Origin: Antilocapra americana
Taxonomy: Eukaryota; Chordata; Mammalia; Artiodactyla; Antilocapridae
Direction of reading: 5' to 3'
Assembly: GCA_007570785.1 (NCBI GenBank)
Contig: ML662449.1
Coordinates: 16,295,013-16,359,012, forward strand
DNA length: 64,000 nt
A model generated the notes under the pieces. It did no database searches and was not told where the DNA came from. It was given only the letters and a program-made list of their open reading frames with translations. A program made the translations under genes and the position numbers. Below, in pieces: positions 58,712 through 64,000 of this stretch (the stretch's first letter is position 1; the number at the start of each line of letters is the position of its first letter).

Positions 58712-59325
58712 GTTCATGTCGTTGAGTCACCAAGTCAACTCTTTGTAACCCAATGGACTGCAGCATGCCAGGCTTCACTGTCCCATATCATCTCCTAGAG
58801 TTTGCCCAGGTTCATGTCCATTGAATTGGCAATGCCATCAAGCCATCTCATGCTCTGCTGACCCCTTCTCCTCCTGCCCACAATCTTTCCCAGAATCAGA
58901 ATCTTTTCCAGTGAGTCAGCTAGTTGAATCAGGTGGCCAGAGTATTGGAGCTTTACCTTTAGCATCAGTCCTTCCAATAAGTATTCAGGGTTGATTTCCC
59001 TTAAGATCTCCTTGCTGTTCAAGGGACCTCCAAGAGTCTTCTCTTGTCTTTGAACTCACAGTTCAAAAGCATCAGTTCTTCGGTGCTCTGCATTCTTTAT
59101 GGTCCAGCTCTCATATCTAGGTGATTACCATAAAGGGCAAAGGCTAACTGATTTCTGCCAAGAGCACACACAAGTCATAGTAAACACCCCTTTTCAGCAA
59201 CATAAAAGATGGCTTTACACATGAACAACACCAAATGGTCAATACCAAAATCAGATTGATTACATTCTTTGTAGTCAAAGTTGTAGAACCTGCACACAGT
59301 CAGCAAAACAAAAACAAAAACTAGA
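58712..59325 (-). mobile_element. BovB with inverted 5' segment, inside old L1M
   Basis: 58,712-59,118 is antisense BovB 3' end (frame 58,795-59,022: YLLEGLMLKVKLQYSGHLIQ). From about 59,133 to 59,325 the orientation is plus, with endonuclease-end sequence (GGGCAAAGGCTAACTGA, then ACCAAATGGTCAATACC). The two segments are non-overlapping parts of BovB, as expected from twin priming. Confidence 0.88.
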
Positions 59326-59379
59326 GATTAAACAATCATATCAACTATTAGTTCAAAAATGCACTTTTCCCTTTCTGCT

Positions 59380-60370
59380 ATTTATGCTATTCATTTTTCT
59401 TGCCTCATTCCACCAAGTTAGACCACCAACCAATGTTGAACTGAAATTGTAATAGATGATATCCTTGATATTTTCTTAATCTTAGAAGGGAATCAATTCA
59501 TATTTTACCATTTAAGTACAGTGATAATTGGTTTCTCACATGCCCTTTCTCATTTTGAGAAAATTTTTGTTCATCTCTCCTTTCCTAGGAAGTTTCATCA
59601 TGAAAAACTAATTATTTTGTAAAATGATTTTTCTTCATCTATAAGATAGAACAATTTTAATCAATTACATTCTGTAATTGTGTAGAATTGATTTTGAAAT
59701 GTTGTATCACCTTTGCGTTTCTGAGATAAATTTCACTTTATCATAATGTATTTTCCTGTTTTTAATATAGTTGAAATCAATTTGATACTCAAGCATTTGG
59801 ATGACTATGCTTGTGATATTACATGTTAAATCTCAATTTTTTATATATCCTTAACAGAATATGGTATTAGGCTTATAGAAGGTCATGAAACATATTGGGA
59901 TATATTCCCATATGCAATTTTTCAAGCATAGTTGTGTACAATTAATTTTTTTTTATTAAATGTTTGATAATATTCACCATCAAACTTTGAGCCAAGAATA
60001 TTTATATATTGCTTTTAAAATTTTACTATATGCTATAAATAGGGCTTGTGAAGTTCTTTATTTCATCTAGTGTCAATTTTGCAAGTTTTTTTGTTGTTGT
60101 TGTTAAGTATGAATCTCATTTGCTGTTCACTTCCTCAGTAAATTTTGTTCATATCTTCTCTTAATATCTTTTAAAATATGTGAATATATGATAACATCCT
60201 TCAAACAATCCTTATCAATAACTTGCTTTTCCTTCTCTCTCTTTCTTCTTTTTATCAACTTTCTTAATCATTCAGATAAACTAACATTTAACTTGAGTGA
60301 TTTTTCTAAATTCTTAGTGGGAGAAGAAAAATTGTCAGATTGGGTGAATTATTGTTGAATGTAGGAGTCT
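59380..60370 (-). mobile_element. Old L1M fragment, antisense (RT region)
   Basis: Blocks in antisense L1 ORF2 order: TGAAATGTTGTATCACCTTTGCGTTTCTGAGATAAATTTCAC (about 59,693-59,733), ATGGTATTAGGCTTATAG, GGGATATATTCCCATATGC, AAATGTTTGATAATATTCACC. All frames closed. Same element as 57,640-58,480 by order and strand. Confidence 0.65.
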
Positions 60371-60476
60371 TCCAGAATCTATTAGGTTTCACTTGCTACC
60401 CCCACCTCTTTTGTTAATAGCTGAGCCAGGCAATCTTCAAGATAGATGGTTTAACAGGACCACAACATCTTCTGGA

Positions 60477-60569
60477 GTAAACTCTGGACAGGGAGGCCTG
60501 GCATGCTGCAATCCATAGGGTCGCAAAGAGTCATACATGACTGAGCAACTAAACTGAGCTGAACTGAAC
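60477..60569 (+). mobile_element. BovB 3'-terminal fragment
   Basis: About 90 bases of sense BovB terminus (GACAGGGAGGCCTGGCATGC, then CATGACTGAGCAACTAAACTG), with a CTGAGCTGAACTGAAC end. Confidence 0.85.
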
Positions 60570-61802
60570 ATTTGCCTGTATGCACTGATGCCATGTATTT
60601 GCCCCACGATACTACTACAAGTTTCTTGCACTCTTCAAAAGTTGACCTATGAAACCTTTCATAAGTCAAAATGATACATAGAAAAGAGACAATTACTTTT
60701 AGACACATCTTGCTAATGGATGCACAAATTAAACTGAGATAAAGCACAGATGCTCACAGACACTTTGAAGTTGTGGCAGTATGATATTGAGATGTTGAGC
60801 ATAGTTTCAGGGAAAGGAGCTTGTAACTAGAGGCACTCTAGCTGCTCAGGGGGCATACTGACTTTGTAAGGACTCACTTTTGATCTTCTTTTGTAAAAGC
60901 AAAGATTCTCCTAGAATTTCTACTGGTTATCACAAACAGGTGCCTATGTGGTCTTTTGTCAAAGAGAAGTAATATAATGCAAACTTCCAAAAAGTGTAAG
61001 ATACATATATTCATCCAAGAAAGACAAGGAATCCTATTAATCTGTGCATCTTTGCAAACAATGAACTCTGGGAAATCTTTTATGAAGATCTGTGGAGTGT
61101 TTCTATGGAAGGAAAGATCTTACAAACCCTGATATAGCATGACCAGAAATAAGTGTATAGGTGATTTTAATTTTTCTAGCCATTTTTATTTTCAAATTTT
61201 CTGTTATAAATATAAATTATTTTTATGTCGTAAATAAAGTGTGTTTCTTGACAAAAATAAGAAAATAAAAACTTTATTCACTTCGAAATTTGTCCCTCTA
61301 CTTTCTCTGAAAGAGAATTACTTTTTGTTTTCTTTATAGGTAGAACAATGACTATGAGTCTACATTTGTTTATATTCCTGTGGCAAGCAATAAGATACGA
61401 GAAAATTGCAGGCTTTTCTTTTAACATTTATATTTGCTTTAAAAAAATAAAGTGCCTCCTATATTGTATACTAAATGTTGTTAGAATAAACTGAAGAGTG
61501 CATGATTTCATTTTCCACTCTAATATGCTAAATTATGCATTCAACATGTTTCTGAAGGATTCCCACCCAAACAGGTAACTCTGTTAAAGTAAAATGAAAT
61601 TTTATAATTTAGCCAAAAACTATCTGAAAGTTTTCTCAAATGCATTTCCTTGCAGGATTGTTCACATATACCATTCCGTAGAATTCCTCTCTTGTAAAGA
61701 TGTATGTTTTAATAGAAAGAACAAACAAAAAAAATTGTAAGACTTGGGCTTGAATTTCAACTCAGTATTGAAATATTATATGTGAAAAAAAAAGTTGCAT
61801 TA
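60570..61802. other. AT-rich intergenic DNA, nothing identified
   Basis: No gene or named repeat. The window remains AT-rich with short frames only. Confidence 0.5.
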
Positions 61803-61936
61803 GAATCAATGAGCTAAACTGGGCTAGAATGGGTGAATTTAACTCAGAAGACCATTGTATCTACTTCTGTGGGCAAGAATATCTTAGAAGAAATAGAGTA
61901 GCTGTCATAGACAACAAAAGAGTCCAAAGGGCCATC

Positions 61937-63136
61937 AATTCAGTAATGTTCAGTCGCTCAGTTGTGTCTGATTCCTTGTGACCCCATGAACTGCACCATG
62001 CCAGGCCTCTCTGTCCATCACCAACTCCCAGAGCCTACCCAAACTTACGTCCATTGAGTCGGTGATGCCATCCAACAATCTCATCCTCTATTGTCCGCTT
62101 CTCCTCTTGCCCTCAATCTTTCCCAGCATAAGGGTCTTTTCAAATGAGTCAGCTCTTCACATCAAAGAAAGTGGCCAAAGTACTGGAGTTTCAGCTTCAA
62201 CATCAGTCCTTCCAATGAACACCCAGGACTGATCTCCTTTAGGATGGACTGCTTGGATCTCCTTGCAGTCCAAGGGACTCTCAAGAGTCTTCAACACACC
62301 ACAGTTCAAAAGCTTCAATTTTTTGGTGCTCAGCTTTGTTTATAGTCCAACTCTTACATCCATCCATGACTACTGGAAAAACCATAGCCTTGGCTAGACG
62401 GACTTTTGTTGACTAAGTGATGTATCTGCTTTTTAATATTCTATCTAGGTTGATCATAACTTTCTTTCCAAGGAGTAAGTGTCTTTTAATTTCATGGTTG
62501 CAATTACCATCTGCAGTGGTTTTGGAGCCAAAAAAAAAAAAATGAAGTCTCTTACTGTTTCCACTGTTTCCCCATCTATTTGCCATGACATGATGCTACC
62601 GGATGCCATGATCTTGGTTTTTCTGAATGCTGAGCTTTAAGCCAACTTTTTCACTCTCTTCTTTCACTTTCATAAAAAGGCTCTTTATTTCTTCTTCACT
62701 TTCTGCCATAAGGCTGGTGTCATCTGACTATCTGAGGTTATTGATATTTCTCCCAGCAATCTTGATTCCAGCTTGTGCTTCATCCAGCTCAGCATTTTTC
62801 ATGATATTCTCTGCATACAAATTAAATAAGCAGGGTGACTGTATACAGCCTTGATGTACTCCGTTTCCTATTTGAAACCAGTCTGTTGTTCCATGTCCAG
62901 TTCTAACTGTTGCTTCCTGACCTGCATACAGGTTTCTCAAAAGGCAGGTCAGGTGGTCTGGTATTCCCATCGCTTTCAGAATTTTCCACAGTTTGTGGTG
63001 ATCCACACAGTCAAAGGCTTTGGCATAGTCAATAAAGCAGAAGTAGATGTTTTTCTGGAACTCTCTTGCTTTTTCGATGATCCAGCAGATGTTGGCAATT
63101 TGATCTCTGATTCCTCTGCCTTTTCCAAAACCATTC
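61937..63136 (-). mobile_element. BovB, 5'-truncated, inserted within another BovB
   Basis: The 3' end is at 61,937 (TTCAGTAATGTTCAGTCGC) and the element runs to the RT finger/palm border at about 63,136. The frame 62,728-63,006 carries KLWKILKAMGIPDHLTCLLR and GVHQGCIQSPCLFNLYAENI. The next codons, where YADD is expected (about 62,722-62,733), read stop-S-D-D. A 12-base A-run at 62,530-62,541 also breaks the frame. Confidence 0.92.
62728..63006 (-). pseudogene. BovB RT fragment, ends at a stop in the catalytic box
   Basis: A 92-codon open piece of the RT palm. It has the DHHKLW start region, a YAGQEATVRTGHGTTDWFQI stretch, the GVHQGCIQSPCLF block and ends AGRNINNLR. A stop replaces the Tyr of YADD and Ser replaces Ala. 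The enzyme is dead. Confidence 0.85.
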
Positions 63137-63660
63137 CATGCATGGGTGCAATTTCAAAAATAACAAAATGAACTCTGTTCATTTCCAAGGCAAACCATTC
63201 AATTTCACAGTAATACAAGTCTATGGCCCAACCACTAATGCTGAAGAAGCTCAAGTTGAAGGTTCTATGAAGACTTACACGACCTTCTAATACTAACACC
63301 AAAAAACATAAAAGCTCCTTTTCATTATAAGGGACTGGAACACAAATGTAGGAAGTCAAGGGATATTTGAGTAACAGGGAAGTTTGTCCTTGGAGTATAA
63401 AATGAAGCAGGTCAAAGGCTAACAGAGTTTTGCCAAGAGAATGCACTGATCAGAGCAAACATGCTGTTCCAACCACATAAGAGATAGCTCTACACATGGA
63501 CATCACTAGATGGCCAATACCAAAATCAGATTGATTATACTCTTTGAAGCCAAAATGGAGAAACTCTATACAGTCAGCAAAAACAAGACTGGGAGCTGAC
63601 AGTGGCTCAGATCATTAGCTACTTAAAGCAAAATTTAAGCTTAAATTAAAGATAGTAGAG

Positions 63661-64000
63661 GAAGTTTTGGCCACAGCAATCAGAGCAGATAAAGAAATCA
63701 AAGGAATACAGATTGGAAAAGAAGAAGTAAAACTCTCTCTGTTTGCTGATGACATGATCCTCTATATTGAAAACCCTAAAGACTCTACGAGAAAATTACT
63801 AGAGCTAATCAGTGAATATAGCAAAGTTTCAGGATACAAAATCAACACACAGAAATCCCTGGCATTCCTATACACTAACAGTGAGAAATCAGAAAGAGAA
63901 ATTAAGGAAACAATCCCATTCACCATCGAAACAAAAAGAATAAAATACTTAGGAGTATTTCTACCTAAAGAATCAAAAGACTTGTATATAGAAAACTATA
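63661..64000 (+). mobile_element. Ruminant L1 ORF2, RT domain, open to the window end
   Basis: 113 codons without a stop, in frame from 63,661. The order is [20 protein letters not shown], then the catalytic FADD box (63,742-63,753) in [17 protein letters not shown]. It continues [40 protein letters not shown] and KDLYIENY. This is the palm and thumb-side region of L1 reverse transcriptase. The element is 5'-truncated at the BovB junction and continues past the window. The intact frame suggests a younger insertion than its surroundings. Confidence 0.93.

Larger units (their letters stand above)
61803..63658 (+). mobile_element. BovB endonuclease region, split by a second BovB and ended by an L1
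   Basis: 61,803-61,932 (GGGTGAATTTAACTCAGAAG, then TGTGGGCAAGAATATCTTAG) and 63,143-63,658 (TTTCCAAGGCAAACCATTCA through ACAAGACTGGGAGCTGACAG) are neighbouring parts of one plus-strand BovB. They are separated by the minus-strand BovB at 61,937-63,136. At 63,658 it gives way to L1, so its remaining 3' part may lie beyond the window. Confidence 0.85.

Noticed and set aside
61803..63658. Twin priming for the BovB pair at 61.9-63.7 kb
   Set aside because: The plus segments on both sides are adjacent in BovB, so a nested insertion explains all three pieces better.
1..64000. CRISPR arrays, operons, toxin or phage modules
   Set aside because: No regular spaced repeats, no compact gene arrays; repeat content is clearly that of a ruminant nuclear genome.

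Overview
The window is non-coding, AT-rich DNA from a ruminant, almost certainly a bovid (cattle, sheep, goat or a relative). The evidence is its repeat content: many copies of the RTE-type LINE BovB, the ruminant SINEs Bov-tA and BOV-A2, and a ruminant-type L1. The sequence alone does not separate the species. I found no protein-coding gene, spliced exon set, tRNA or rRNA gene. The open frames are remnants of retrotransposon proteins, antisense frames over repeats, or chance frames in AT-rich DNA.

Layout. 1-9,330 holds a solo MaLR-type LTR (1,093-1,637), old L1M pieces and a decayed L2-like LINE (about 5,930-8,290). 9,336-15,356 is a convergent BovB pair: a long plus-strand copy with a duplicated 5' region and no 3' end, then a minus-strand copy flanked by an unusually long (about 58 bp) direct repeat. 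15,357-25,120 is AT-rich DNA with seven short SINE/L1 insertions, several with clean 11-14 bp target-site duplications, and one hAT-type DNA transposon. 25,121-28,257 is a nearly full-length minus BovB. 30,168-34,315 is the 5' half of a ruminant L1 on the minus strand: complete 5' UTR with CpG-rich promoter, ORF1, and the endonuclease part of ORF2. It stops abruptly at its 3' side with no poly-A, yet lies between 10-bp direct repeats. 35,071-43,165 holds a cluster of BovB copies in both orientations. 43,912-about 44,640 is a nuclear copy of mitochondrial 16S rRNA (NUMT). 45,478-54,712 contains MER5-like, L2, MIR, SINE, BovB and L1 fragments. 55,563-64,000 is BovB embedded in an old minus-strand L1M, ending in a nested BovB-in-BovB structure and an open L1 reverse-transcriptase frame that leaves the window.

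The genes do not act together as a system. What can be read is insertion history: old L1M, L2, MIR, MaLR and hAT copies; then a long period of BovB activity; then Bov-tA, BOV-A2 and ruminant L1 copies with sharper duplications. No previously undescribed biological system is supported. The observations most worth checking are the 3'-truncated L1 with flanking repeats, the very long duplication around one BovB copy, the NUMT and its small inserted repeat, and two BovB copies with an inverted 5' segment. Family names come from remembered consensus sequences, not from a database search, and element ends without target-site duplications may be off by tens of bases.
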